This document shows, piece after piece, positions 46,929 through 57,924 of a stretch of 64,000 nt of DNA. The stretch is from Brachypodium distachyon. Its lineage: Eukaryota > Streptophyta > Magnoliopsida > Poales > Poaceae. Within the stretch, counting starts at the first letter, position 1, and every line of letters begins with the position of its first letter. The position numbers and the translations under genes are program-made. The notes under the pieces were generated by a model that saw only the letters and a list, made by a program, of their open reading frames with translations, made no database searches and was not told the DNA's origin. The stretch lies in assembly GCF_000005505.3 (NCBI RefSeq), contig NC_016134.3, positions 31,930,150 to 31,994,149 on the forward strand. Direction: 5' to 3'.

Positions 46929-49900
46929 ATGGCGGGGGAAGGTGACCTTCCCCGTATCGCGGTTATCGGCGCGGGCATCTTCGCGCGCACGCAATACATT
47001 CCCAGGCTACGCGAGATCGCTCACCTCGTTGTCCTTAAGGCCATCTGGAGCCGGTCCCAGGTGCGCCCCCCACCCTTCTTTTCTTCTTCGTACTCCCTCC
47101 ATTTACTATATTTTGTGATATCTAATTTTTTCCACGCTCCATTAACATTATCCGAGCAATCTCACAAGTGATTTTCTTCCTTAATCCCGTTATGCTCAGA
47201 TTGGGGGGCGGGGGGGGGGGGGGGGGGGGACTCTTTCCGCCGAGGTCAAATCTAAGCTTTTAGAGCGCATACATAGGGGAACAGTTCAAACCCTACTTCA
47301 ACAGCTTGTTTGAGTAAAGCTCCTCAGTCGCCGCACTAATTTTGCAGTTTAATCACCTCATTGCATCACTAATTATAGGGGAATGCCATCAGAAGCTAGT
47401 TGAGAATACAAGTGCTGGACAATATTTTTTATTTCGTTATGCGGCCGGTGAAAAAACTGTTGCTTTGGGACTTGGGAGATTCAGCTTTCACCATTTTGTG
47501 TAGCTGACCGTTTTGACATTATCGTCCAGGAATCCGCAGAAGCTGCTGTGGAGCTTGCACGTGATTTCGTGCCTGATATCGAGTGTAAATGGGGTGATGT
47601 TGGCCTGGAAGAGATAATGGGAGACCGTTCGATCATGGGTGTCGCTGTTGTTCTTGCGGGGCAAGTCCAGGTCTGGGTCATTTAAAATTCCTTTAATTGC
47701 CTTGTTAAAAGCTGTTTCCAATAGATTATGTATTTCACAAAATGTCCCCTTCTATCTCTTTCACCAATAGATACTCTGTGAAATTGGTCTTGCTGTCCGA
47801 CTTGTATAAAGAGTTGATACAATGCTGTACTCCTGAAATAGTCCAAAAACTAGTTATGTTTCAATTGTTGTTTGCGAAAATGTGCAGGTAGAACTTTCCT
47901 TGAAGATGCTCAAGGCAGGAAAGCATGTGATTCAAGGTAAGCAGGAATATAAAATGAATCAATTCATCTAAGTTGAGATAGAGGACTGACTGATAGCCAC
48001 AATCAATTAAGAGGGGTTCTTTCTCTTGGTTCTCTCATTACCTAGTACTGTAGTGCCAAATGATGCAAGGTCACCTGATATGAAATTCCCTAATATGTTT
48101 TTCACTGTCTCCACAATAAATTTTCTGGTGCTGTGAAGAGAAACCTGCCTCTGGATGTAAGTACTTGTAGCTTTTTGATGTTAATAACATGAGCACCATA
48201 ATAGATATCATGAATTTGATTAGCTTTGTCTGAAAACCTCAGCGACAACTGAAGCAGAAGCTGCATTGTCAATCTATAACTCATTTCCAAAACAGTTCCC
48301 GTACAAACCGATTTGGGCTCTTGCAGAAAACTACAGATTTGAACCTGCATTTGTGGAGGTAAACACTTGCAAAGTTAGAATTCATATTTATATTGGTACT
48401 TACTTTGATAACATCTAGACTATTATCAACAGTCAAACAAGTTGATGAGCGATATTGGTGATATGATGAACATCCAAGTTATTGTGGAAGGATCAATGAA
48501 CAGTTCAAACCCATACTTCAACAGCTCCTGGAGACGAAATTTCGTGGTAAGGAATCAAATAGCAAACGTCTTTTTTGTTCAGTGCAATATGCTTTTTCTG
48601 CAGTTCCCCTTATCATACCTATCAGTTGACTTTCGAAGCTACATCATAAATTTGTGAACTATACAATGGTGGAGATTGATTACCTTTCAGCTTATGGGAA
48701 CATCATATATGAGTAATGTGTAGTTGATTAGTTGTACTAGTTAGCTGCTAAGTTTACTAAAATGATGTCGTATCTAATGGTGTTCTGTTATGCATATCTT
48801 GTTTATGTTTTATACCCTAAGGAAGTCAAGACAATCTTTGAAATACAATGTATATTTTTTTTTGTCCATTGTCAATTCAACTGGTTAATCATTAGGAGTA
48901 AAGTTAATAAGTTATACACTATTTATACTTAATTGTGCAAGTTTGGATGTCTTGTGTGCATATATAATTCAAATCTATAGAGTTCTTTCATTTTGTCGTG
49001 TACATACATACTGGCATCTCTTTGTTTGCAACTTTGCATTTAATTGCAGTTTCGTGCATGACATCCAATCTGCATTAACTAGGTCATTCAGCTTCCTCGG
49101 TTTTGAAGTATCCGAAATAGCTGCATTTCTTTGGATTTTCTCTCTGAGTTATCACTACAGACGAATTACTTGGTTTGACATTACAGATATTTCATTGCAA
49201 TGAACTCGATATATGTTCCCTCAGTCCTTACTCCTTACTATGATAACTCTGAATTGCAGGGTGGTTTCGTACTGGATATGGGTGTGCACTTCATTGCAGG
49301 TCTAAGAATGGTAAATTTCCCATGTTAAAAGTGTTGACCAGCTGTCGCTCATGTAAATATCATCAACACTGAGGATTATTGTGATCCGTTTGAAGTAGAA
49401 GTAGGTCTGGTTTTCCATTTGCCCACTCACGTACAGCATAGGATAGACTAGTAAACCTTGCATGCAAGTGGACTGACAAGGCATATTTTCCAATTCATGT
49501 GCTACCTAATATTATGAAGGTATTCGTGTGTGTTCTGCTCCGTACCCTGTTAAATATTGAGCTCTTATGTAACAGCTTGTTGGTTCGGAAGTAGCAACTG
49601 TATCATCTATCTCCCGTCATGTGGATACGGCTTTACCACCACCAGATAACATATGTTCTCTTTTGTAAGTTTTGGCAATGCAAAATGAATTTAAATGGCA
49701 AGTTTTCAGATCTTACAAACATTTTATATGTTCATGCAGCCAACTGGAAAATGGATGCGCTGGGGTCTTTGTGTTTGCAGTTAACTCGAGATCACCAAAG
49801 GTTCCATTGTATCTTTGACACAAACACTATGTGGCTCATATATGTTCTTTAGGCATATTAGGTCATCTGTCCTTCACAGCATTCCTTTTCGCCTCCTTTT

Positions 49901-51045
49901 TTCTTGCTGATATTGCCAGACATATGATATGTAGATATTATGGCGGGTTGATGGAACAAAGGGAACAGTACAAATTGAACGTGGAATTGATAGTGGCAAG
50001 CATGGCTACCAGGTAAAAACCACTTTCTCTGCAAGTGTCAAATGAAATGCCAGCCTACTTTTCACTTTTTATGCGTACACAGTATCCGCCCACTGCCCCC
50101 TTTTCTTATTTAGTTATTTGGTCCCACAAATTTTGTACTGTCTTACTAATTACATTATACTGCACTACTGCAAATTTGGAATCTGACTCAGGCAAAGACG
50201 CAGATGTTGGAATCTGACTTTGGTTTGGCAAAAAGAGTTTCCAACACCCAAATTTTACTTGGATATGGACACTTGTGTCGTAAACTGACTTGGTTTCGGG
50301 TGTCTGATTATTCTTTTGGGCAGGACGTTACTGAAATGACTAGTTTTTGTTTAGGCAGGATGCTACTGAAATACTGTATTTTCTTTTTCCTCTCGTCTTT
50401 GCATTTAGGGAAATATAGATTGCTTGTTACACACTAAGGTGTGACATGGCTAGCCAAAGCACCAAGAGCGCATACCCTAACAGGCTAAAATGGCTCACCA
50501 GCTCGAAAGGTTGGACAGTAGACCAATGGAACCTTGGACTTCTAGGGACGGAGCTGATTAGCCCGCGCAAATGCATTGCTCCTGACTCTCCCTGGTTCCT
50601 CCTGCACTGCTTGGTCGGTGTTCTTGTTCCAAAAGATGCAGCGGTCCTTGTCTTCTAGATGCATGGTGGGGAGAAGCAGTGTAAATTAACATTGTGCTTA
50701 CTGGCCTGTTCTGCATTTGCAGGTGCTATTCTCACACGAAAACGGGCAGTGCCAGAAGACATTCTATCCATTCTGCGGTGTGAATGAAGAACTGAAGGCA
50801 TTTGTCCATGACATCTTGCAGGCTAGCAAAGTATGTTGTTCTTAGTATTAATCAATTCCTTTCCTGCCCAGGTTCCATGGAATGCTTCTCTAACTTGCAT
50901 CTGTTGCTTGCTCGTGCAGGATGTGGATCACAAGGCTGAACCCCGCAGTTCTTATGTTGAAGGTGTTCGTGATGTAGCTGTTCTAGAGGCCATGCTTGAA
51001 TCTAGCACAAAGCAAGGAGCCCTAGTGCAAGTGAAGAAATTGTAA
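46929..51045 (+). CDS. Gfo/Idh/MocA-type NAD(P)-dependent oxidoreductase, 12 exons, 360 aa
   Basis: Exons: 46929-47060, 47530-47670, 47888-47936, 48139-48156, 48243-48358, 48433-48546, 49260-49310, 49576-49664, 49740-49800, 49935-50012, 50723-50830 and 50920-51045. The frame closes to 360 residues. An N-terminal Rossmann fold (IAVIGAGIFA, about residues 9-18) binds the dinucleotide. QEKPAS at 107-112 contains the EKP motif whose Lys is catalytic or cofactor-contacting. The C-terminal Gfo/Idh/MocA domain includes GFVLDMGVHFIAGLRM and WRVDGTKGTVQIE. The family oxidises or reduces sugars and related alcohols; the substrate of this plant clade is unknown to me and there is no clear targeting peptide, so it is probably cytosolic. 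Exon 4 is only 18 nt. The start MAGEGDLPRIAVIG was chosen over an upstream in-frame ATG at 46881 because the family begins near the fold. Confidence 0.93.
47205..47230. repeat. Homopolymer G tract in oxidoreductase intron 1
   Basis: GGGGGGCGG followed by an almost pure G run, total about 25 bases. Exact length is doubtful from assembly. Possible quadruplex former within the transcribed strand of intron 1. Confidence 0.8.
48139..48156 (+). other. 18-nt micro-exon (exon 4) of the oxidoreductase gene
   Basis: It runs from a weak GTGAAG acceptor to a strong GAT/GTAAGTA donor. It supplies EKPASG and the first base of the next Ser codon. It is required: joining exon 3 directly to exon 5 drops the EKP motif, although 18 nt would keep the frame. 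Confidence 0.8.
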
Positions 51046-51264
51046 CAGATCTCAGTTCTCGAAAGGAACAGAAAAGAACATTCTTCTGCGCGGGCGATCA
51101 TTACAGCAGATCCAGTGATAAAATTCTGTTCCGTGATCATTATCATTGCTGGTGTACAATGGATTGCAAATTTACCCCCACTGTACCTCTCGTGTGTAGT
51201 TTTGCTGCTCATTTTCTGTACTAGTTGCATATATTTTTCTGTTGAGAAAACAAAATTACCTATG

Positions 51265-51450
51265 TTCTAAATGTAAGATGTTCTAGCTTTGTCTCGAGTC
51301 AAACTTCTTCAAATTTGACGAGTTTGACCAAATTTATAGGAAAAATATATTAATATGTACGACATCAAATATAATACGAAGATATATATCAAGATTAGAC
51401 TTAATAAAACTAATTTAGAGTTATAGGAGTTGATAGATTTTTTTAGAGTA
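51265..51450. repeat. Half of a Stowaway-like MITE after the oxidoreductase gene
   Basis: GTCAAACTTCTTCAAATTTGACGAGTTTGACC followed by AT-rich sequence with ATATTAATATGTACGACATC is the familiar left arm of a common grass MITE (the CTTTGACC/GGTCAAAG type). The matching right arm is missing. Confidence 0.5.
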
Positions 51451-51800
51451 AAATACACCTGCGGTCCTAATATTGTTGACGAGGTGTCAAGTTAGTCCTA
51501 AAATTACTAAACTGCATATTTATGTCTTAGTTTTTTGGGAAGTGTGTCACGGCACGTCCTAAGCTTGTCCAAAAACGTTTGACCAGTTTGTTGCGCGCTG
51601 ATCGAGTACACGTCAGCTAAAGGGCCTGCTGGACATGACTGAAACTATAAAATTAGATTAAATGCACCATCAGTCCTAATATTATTGACAAGGTGCCAAG
51701 TTAATCCTAAATTACTAAAATTGCATACTGGTAAATGGGTCACGACCGGTCCTAACCTTGTTCATCGTGCCACCTACGACCGACCCCGCGACCCCCCCCC
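51445..51800. repeat. Two direct copies of a foldback-MITE arm
   Basis: AGAGTAAAATACACC at 51448 is the same terminus as the Mutator-like foldback element at 14229. It is followed by CGGTCCTAATATTGTTGACGAGG. A second, same-orientation copy begins near 51655 (TTAAATGCACCATCAGTCCT, then AATATTATTGACAAGG). Because the copies are direct and not inverted, they are probably two half-elements. A run of about 18 C bases lies at 51790-51808. Confidence 0.6.
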
Positions 51801-52370
51801 CCCCCCCCGGTCTCTAAGCTACATTGCCTTGACTGTCTTTCTCCGCCGAAGCTAGAGCCACAAGCCAGTCCTGCGCTTGAAAGGGAAACCTTGCCCCTGA
51901 AAGGGCATTTCGATCCCTAATGAGTTTTGGTGTTAATGACAACTTTATATGTGGACTAACCGTATGCTAAGGATTTACGGCTTTTTATTTATATTGAGTC
52001 GTAGGAAAATCCGTACTATAAAGAGGATGTCCATCTGGGAAGGCTTGGGTGAATCAATTTCACGTACATACAACCACCAAATTGCACCACCAGATAGCCT
52101 CAATCCCACCGGTGAAGATTAGCTAAAACCTATTCTTGAACCAAAGGGTTCTGCCAGTTTTTCTGTCCAGGGTGGCATTATCGGTCATCCCAGGCCGGTA
52201 GTACCGCCCCGGTACTGCACCAGTGCTATGAGGTAGCAAAACGCTACTGACATATAGCGGCACTGGTACGGTACCGGTGCTGCACTACCGCTCGCGGTAG
52301 TTCCGCTTGAGCTAGCAGTAGTACCGCCCTGTGCAGAAAGTGCACATAACGGGCAGAAATCAGGGATCCC

Positions 52371-52380
52371 TATAAAAAGG
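52371..52380 (+). promoter_or_regulatory. TATA box in the 5' LTR of element A
   Basis: TATAAAAAGG precedes GGTCTTCGTCCCC. In element C the corresponding site is TATATA followed by CCCCTTCGTCCC, so the position is conserved between the two LTRs and marks the likely U3/R boundary. Confidence 0.7.
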
Positions 52381-53141
52381 GGTCTTCGTCCCCAATGGTT
52401 CGATGCTCCATTCTTGCAAGCGTTCTTCACCTCCAAAGTTTCAAATCTCGAGATCTCTCTCTCTAGTGCTTCCCCCTAGCTAATACTTTGAGGAATGGTT
52501 GAGAAGAGCTCGATCTAGGGTTTCACCAAATCAAAAGTTGATTCCCCTCGTTTTTCTTGGTGGATTTTGTTACTCTTTGGATTTTGGGATCCCTAACCGG
52601 AAGGTGTCTCTTCAAGCACTCCAATCTTGTGAGGAGGTGTTTGAAGATTTGGGAGGGAGCCTCTAATTTAGTTGTGGATTTGTGCCCTTCTCCTTGTTTA
52701 TAAAGGTTCGGCGTTTGCCTTCAAGGAAGCCATTAGTGGAACTCACTTCGCCTTTGTGGTGTTGTAAGAGCTCATCCCACCTTTGTGGTGTGGTGAGTTG
52801 GAGAATAGAATGAGCCTTTGTGGCGTCTCTCCCTTTGTGGTAGAGCACTTGTCCAAACGGAGACGTACACCGATCCCAATAGGTGGAACTCCGGTGAAAT
52901 CTTCGTCTTCCCGTGTGGTATCATACTTGCCCTTTTACTTATTTGTTTTATTTCATTGTCTATACTTTGCTTCGGCTAATGCTTCGGCTATTGCACTTCA
53001 TACTAGGGTTGCATTCACTTTAGAGAATCTAGTAAACACTACGATTAAGTGTTGTATTTTTCAAGAAAAGAAAAAGAAAAGCTAAAATTTGTTAGTCTCC
53101 TATTCACCCCACCCTCTAGTCGACCATACCGATCTTTCAAT

Positions 53142-53153
53142 TGGTATCAGAGC
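53142..53153 (+). other. Primer-binding site of element A
   Basis: TGGTATCAGAGC begins two bases after the LTR end at 53139; it is the initiator tRNA-Met complement used by plant copia elements. Confidence 0.92.
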
Positions 53154-53189
53154 CTCGTCTCTTAATTAAGGCTTTACCGCTCTTAAGAG

Positions 53190-53868
53190 TATGGCCGGCG
53201 ATGATGGGGAACCCACCGTGAAACCCTAAGAAACCGAGACGATAGATGATAATGCTCCACTAACTTTTAAATCCATCAAATTGCTTTTGGATAGCATGCA
53301 AAAAGTGATTCTAGATAGTGTGACAAAAAGATTAGTGAACACCTACCTAACAAAGCCTCTTCTTCTTCTACCGAGTCCTTCCATGCCAAGCCACCAAGTA
53401 CGGTGGATTTGACTAAGAAAGATTCGGATGCTGAAGCCCGTAACAAGGCTAAGGCTATAGAAGAGAGTGCCTCTAAATCCCAAGGTAGTAGTGGCTATGG
53501 GTTGTAGAGTGAGGTGGTTCCACCACCTCAATATAATCATCCCCACCATAATTTGTCACCTATGTACAACCAAGGTGATCCCCCCATGCTAACCTCCACT
53601 AACTACGTTGATTGGTTTCATTCCATGAGGACTCACTTCAAGAGCACATCAACGGAGTTGTGGAGAATTGTTGAATAATGTTATTTTGTTCATGATCCAA
53701 AAAACTTGTCACTAAGAGAGTATGTGGACAATCAACTCAATGAGCATGCCATTGGAATACTCCTAAAGGCTCTACCCTTGGAGTATAGAACATTTGTCCG
53801 TGGTGTTGATTCCGCTAGAGACACTTAGAAGCTCATTGGTGACCACTTTGACAATAATGAGAGTGCTT
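53190..53868 (+). pseudogene. Truncated gag of element A
   Basis: ATGGCCGGCGATGATGGG starts the frame. A TAA occurs within ten codons (AAACCCTAAG, where element C reads a CAA Gln codon), and another replaces a Glu codon near 53675. The region ends at GAGAGTG, where it meets LTR sequence. One frameshift lies near 53320. Confidence 0.85.
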
Positions 53869-54886
53869 GTAAAGGTTCGGCGTTCGCCTTCAAGGAAGCC
53901 ATTAGTGGAACTCACTTCGCCTTTGTGGTGTTGTAAGAGCTCATCCCACCTTTGTGGTGTGGTGAGTTGGAGAATAGAGTGAGCCTTTGTGACGTCTCTC
54001 CCTTTGTGGTAGAGCACTTCTCCAAACGGAGACGTACACCGATCCCAATAGGTGAAATTCCGGTGAAATATTCGTCTTCCCATGTGGTATCATACTTGCC
54101 CTTTTACTTACTTGTTTTACTTCATTGTCTATACTTTGCTTCGACTAGTGCTTCGGCTATTGCACTTCATACTAGGATTGCATTCCTTTTAGAGAATTTA
54201 GTGAACCCTAGGATTAAGTCTTTGTATCTTTCAACAAAAGAAAATTAAAAAGTAAAATTTGTTAGTCGCCTATTAACCCACCCCCCCTCTAGTCGATCAT
54301 ACCGATCTTTCAGCCCCTGTATGGGTTTTGATGAATGATGACAACATGGTTGAGGAACTATGCCAACATGGTTGAGGAACTAATGAGTTACACGGAGTGT
54401 TTCAGGTTTTAGTTCCTCAGAAGAGTTGGTTTAACCAGCATCGACGACCCCTAAAAATTGAAGTACAAGTACTGGCTTGAAGTATGAAGAACTCAGTGAA
54501 GAACAGTGAAGAACATGAAACGTAGCTTTCTTCATAGGTCTTTCTGTATCTTTTTCTTCACTCGAGTATAGGAACGCCGTACTATTAAGGGGGGTTTGAA
54601 GTGTGGAGCTGGTTCAGGTGAAACCTATTTTTCATGTTCAGCTTAGGCGAAAACCATTTTCTGTATGAGTATTTTTCGTCGGAGTGAAGAACGAAGCATT
54701 TCAGGCTTCACAGAAACTTCCGCGTGAAGTCTTCACTCTGATTTCAAATGTGTTGAAAAGTCTGTCGCTTTCGTTTTTGACCACCTAATCTAACCGTTGT
54801 GAGACAAAGAGATAAAGTGTGAGCTGGAGTTCCAGGAATCACTTTATTCAACGGGTCACAACGGCTAAATCAGCTGTGGCCAAGGC

Positions 54887-54894
54887 TATATAAG
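54887..54894 (+). promoter_or_regulatory. TATA box in the 5' LTR of element B
   Basis: CTATATAAGACG lies about 640 bases before the LTR end and is followed by the short CACCCCGAACGGG sequence. It is the best candidate for the retrotransposon promoter. Confidence 0.65.
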
Positions 54895-55532
54895 ACGACT
54901 CACCCCGAACGGGTTCGGTAGTGATCCCCCAGTGAGTTGTTTTGAAGAACACCAGATAAAAACCTTAGAGCTGAACTGAGCATGAAGAATGGGATCACCT
55001 CTCTAGCCGAGCACTTGAAACTTGTTACTCTTGGTGATTGGCATCACCTAGACGGCTAGGAGTCAGTGTTGAAGAGCAATCGAAGCTTGTGATTCGCCAT
55101 CAACCAGTCTGTGAAGGTCCGAAGATCACCTCAAGATCTACCACGAGTAACTGGGCGAGACTTAGGTCTTAGCTCAGGAGGATTGGGTGGACTTGTGTGT
55201 CCGCGAGTCTTGTGTGACTCAGCCCCCTCAACGGACACGTAGGATTTTGCCAACAATCTGAACTTCAGAAAAGAAATCCCTGTGTCTTCGTGTTCTGGTG
55301 ATATCGTTCCTCATCCTAATACTTTCTATTGAAGTATAATTGTTCCAACTGTGTTTGTCTTCATTGTTACTGCTTTACTTGTTCATCTTTCTTCATTCCG
55401 CTGCTACTCTAAAATTGCTAAGTGTAATCTCTATTGTTGAAGCACTGTGATTGTCTTCAATCTTTATATTTTTGAAGAAAGAATAAAAACTGGTCACATT
55501 CACCTTCTCTGTGACGTACTCGATCTTTCACT

Positions 55533-55544
55533 TGGTATCAGAGC
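55533..55544 (+). other. Primer-binding site of element B
   Basis: TGGTATCAGAGC lies two bases beyond the LTR end, complementary to initiator tRNA-Met. Confidence 0.92.
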
Positions 55545-55584
55545 AAGGTCTCCTTGTTTTGGTTTAACCACCTGAGGAAGAAGT

Positions 55585-57705
55585 ATGCCTAAGGAAGGGA
55601 AGTTACCTGTTCTTAGCAGTACCAATTATGCTTTTTGGAAAAATCGCATTAAGACTCATATCATATCTACTGATCCTTGTGCTTGGGAAGCTTTCACAAA
55701 CGGCTTTGTTGTTCCTCAGGGACCCATCTCTGGATATGATACTGTTTCTCTGAAGAAGTATTAAGCAAATGCCAAAGCTTGTGATATCATCTTCTCAACT
55801 GTCAGTAATGCTGAGTTTAACAAGATCAGTAACCTTGTTGATGCAAAGAAGATTTGGGATCTTATCGCTGAAGTCCATGAAGGGACAAACCACTCTCAAA
55901 GATTCTAGAGTTACTCGTCTCATCAGTCAGTTTGACAGACTTATGCTTGAGCCCAATGACACTGTTTCTTCACTCTAGATCGCATGAGCACCATTGTGAA
56001 TGAGCTGAATACTCTTGATGATCACAATATCACTGACTTGATGCAAAACAGAAGATTTCTTCTATCTCTTCCTATGAAGTACACCATTGTCTGCGAGTTG
56101 ATCAAGCATAGGCCAGACTTCAAGGAGTTAACTCCCACCTGGGTGCTTGGAAGAATTGTGTCCTATGAGCTTGATCAGGAAGAAAAGAAGATGATCCATG
56201 GTTTTGGATCCAGTTCGAAGAAGAACAATATTGCACCGAAGGCCAAGAAATCATCCAAGAAGATTGTCAGCTCCAGTGAAGAATCTGAAGACTCATCTTT
56301 GTCAGATGAAGAATCCAACTCCAGTGACGAGCTTGCTCTGTTTGTGAAGAAGTTTGGAAGAAAGTTTGGAAACAAACTGAAGCACCAAGGTGAATCCAGC
56401 TCCTCTAAGTATCGGAAATCTGCTCATCGGAAAAAATCTGATATGGCCAAAAGAGCTTGCTTCAACTGTGGGAAGAAAGGTCACTTCATCGCTGAATGTC
56501 CCGAGAAAGCTGACGAAGACAAGGTGAAGAAGGGATTCAAGAAACATCCTCACAAGAAGAGCCATGACCGTCACAAGAAAAAGAATTGGAATAAGGACTC
56601 TGCTCACAAGAAGAAGGGGAAGTATTACTTTAGATCACATGTTGGTGAATGAAACTCAGATTCTTCATCATCTGAAGAATCATCTGGCTCTGAGTCTGAA
56701 GACGGTGTCGCCGGATTGGCCATAGCTATTTCATCTGCCAGAGAGAAGACTTCACTATTTGAGTCTACAGATTCATCTGAAGATGCCTCCGGAGACGATC
56801 GCAACTCACCATCATGCTTCATGGCAAAATCCTCTAAGGTATCATCTCCTAGTGAAGTTGAAGTGAATTCTAGTGATAATGATGAAACTGATAATGAAGA
56901 ATCTGAACCCATGACATATGAAAGACTTCAGTTCAGCGTTGAGAAGCAAGAAGACCTGCTTATCACTGAGATCAAGAAGAACACTAACATGACTAATGAA
57001 CTCAAAAAATTCAAGTCTAAGTTTCGGGCCATGAAATAGGCTCATAAGGATATGAAGAAAACTTATGCTGAGATTAGTCTTAAATATGTTTCGATCAAAC
57101 TCGAGCATGATAATCTGAAGAATTCTCATGAGGACATCAAATCTGAGAATCTTGATCTCAATGCTAAGCTAGTCAACTTACCTCAACACGGTGATTCCTC
57201 TGAAGTATGTTCTAAATGCAATTCTTCATTGAACATCATTCCTCAAATCACTACTTCACATGCTGTGACTCAAACTGATTTCCCTGCTTCAATTGATTCA
57301 CCTGATATTACTTCTAGCTTTACTACTATTGGTGAATCTTGCACTGCTGTCACTAACCCTTCACCTAGTGATCTCTCACTGACTGAAGAAAATGCTAAGT
57401 TGAAGAATCAGATTGAGGCTGGTATCCTCAAGTGTCATGAAGGGACTGAAACCTTGAACCAGATTATTGGTCTTCAAATTCCTCGCCGATGCAAGGATGG
57501 TATCGGTTTTGAGAGGAAATACAATGTCAACGGTGATGCTTGGCTCCCTGAGCAATATCCCCCTACAAAATTTGTCCAGGGAAGAGGGAAATATACTGAG
57601 GTTCCTCCTTTTGTGGGAAATCTGAATCCCCGCAAGGATGCTTCAAAGCGTCCCAATACTTCACGTGTTTACCCGATTTCCATGTTAATGAATCTTACAT
57701 TTTGA
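55585..57705 (+). pseudogene. gag of element B with zinc knuckle and coiled coil, several stops
   Basis: It begins MPKEGKLPVLSSTNYAFWKN (DUF4219-like start with the YxxW motif), followed by a UBN2-type capsid region. A stop lies at about 55762, a frame change near 55890 and a TAG at about 55978. The CX2CX4HX4C zinc knuckle CFNCGKKGHFIAEC is at about 56459-56500. Serine/acidic tracts (SSSEESSGSESE type) and a coiled coil (57040-57200) follow, with TGA at 56650 and TAG at 57037 in between. Gag would package the RNA in virus-like particles. Confidence 0.85.
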
Positions 57706-57924
57706 AGATGGGTAAGGATAACAAAGTGAGGGCTAATTTCACTGAAACCATAATGCATGGAGAACATGCAAAACCTCAAATCTGGGTGCCAAAATCTGTC
57801 ATTGCATTTTTCCGTGATGCCTTGTGTTCTTCAAGTTCTACTAACATGCAGGAACCCATGAAGACATGTGTGCCTAAACGAGCCTAACTTTCTTCGTAGG
57901 CATATGCATCCGGAGGAAGAGAGT

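Larger units (their letters stand above)
51898..54312 (+). mobile_element. Element A: internally deleted Sirevirus nested in the element B LTR
   Basis: A full 5' LTR (51898-53139), a primer-binding site and about 700 bp of gag are joined directly to the last 450 bp of the 3' LTR (about 53862-54312). Protease, integrase, RT, RNase H and the start of the 3' LTR are gone. The 5-bp direct repeat GCCCC on both sides shows that both outer ends are original, so the loss was internal. Gag is of the same family as element C (MAGDDGEPTVKP start) but has TAA stops. The LTR is related to that of C but clearly diverged in U3. Confidence 0.92.
51878..55530 (+). repeat. 5' LTR of element B, split by insertion of element A
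   Basis: The LTR starts TGAAAGGGAAACCTTGCCCC at 51878, is cut after 20 bases by element A (51898-54312), and resumes at 54318 with TGTATGGGTTTTGATG. GCCCC is present on both sides of A (51893-51897 and 54313-54317), so it is the 5-bp target duplication. Without A and one GCCCC the LTR is about 1,233 bp, and it ends ATCTTTCA at 55530, two bases before the primer-binding site. A TATATAAG box lies at 54887-54894. Confidence 0.9.

Noticed and set aside
47205..51808. G- and C-homopolymer tracts as functional quadruplex elements
   Set aside because: Pure homopolymers of this sort are frequent slippage or assembly products, and no regulatory context is visible.
54318..54330. LTR start of element B placed at TGTATGGG
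   Set aside because: The GCCCC repeat and the TGAAAGGGAAACC sequence at 51878 show that the true start lies before the nested element A.
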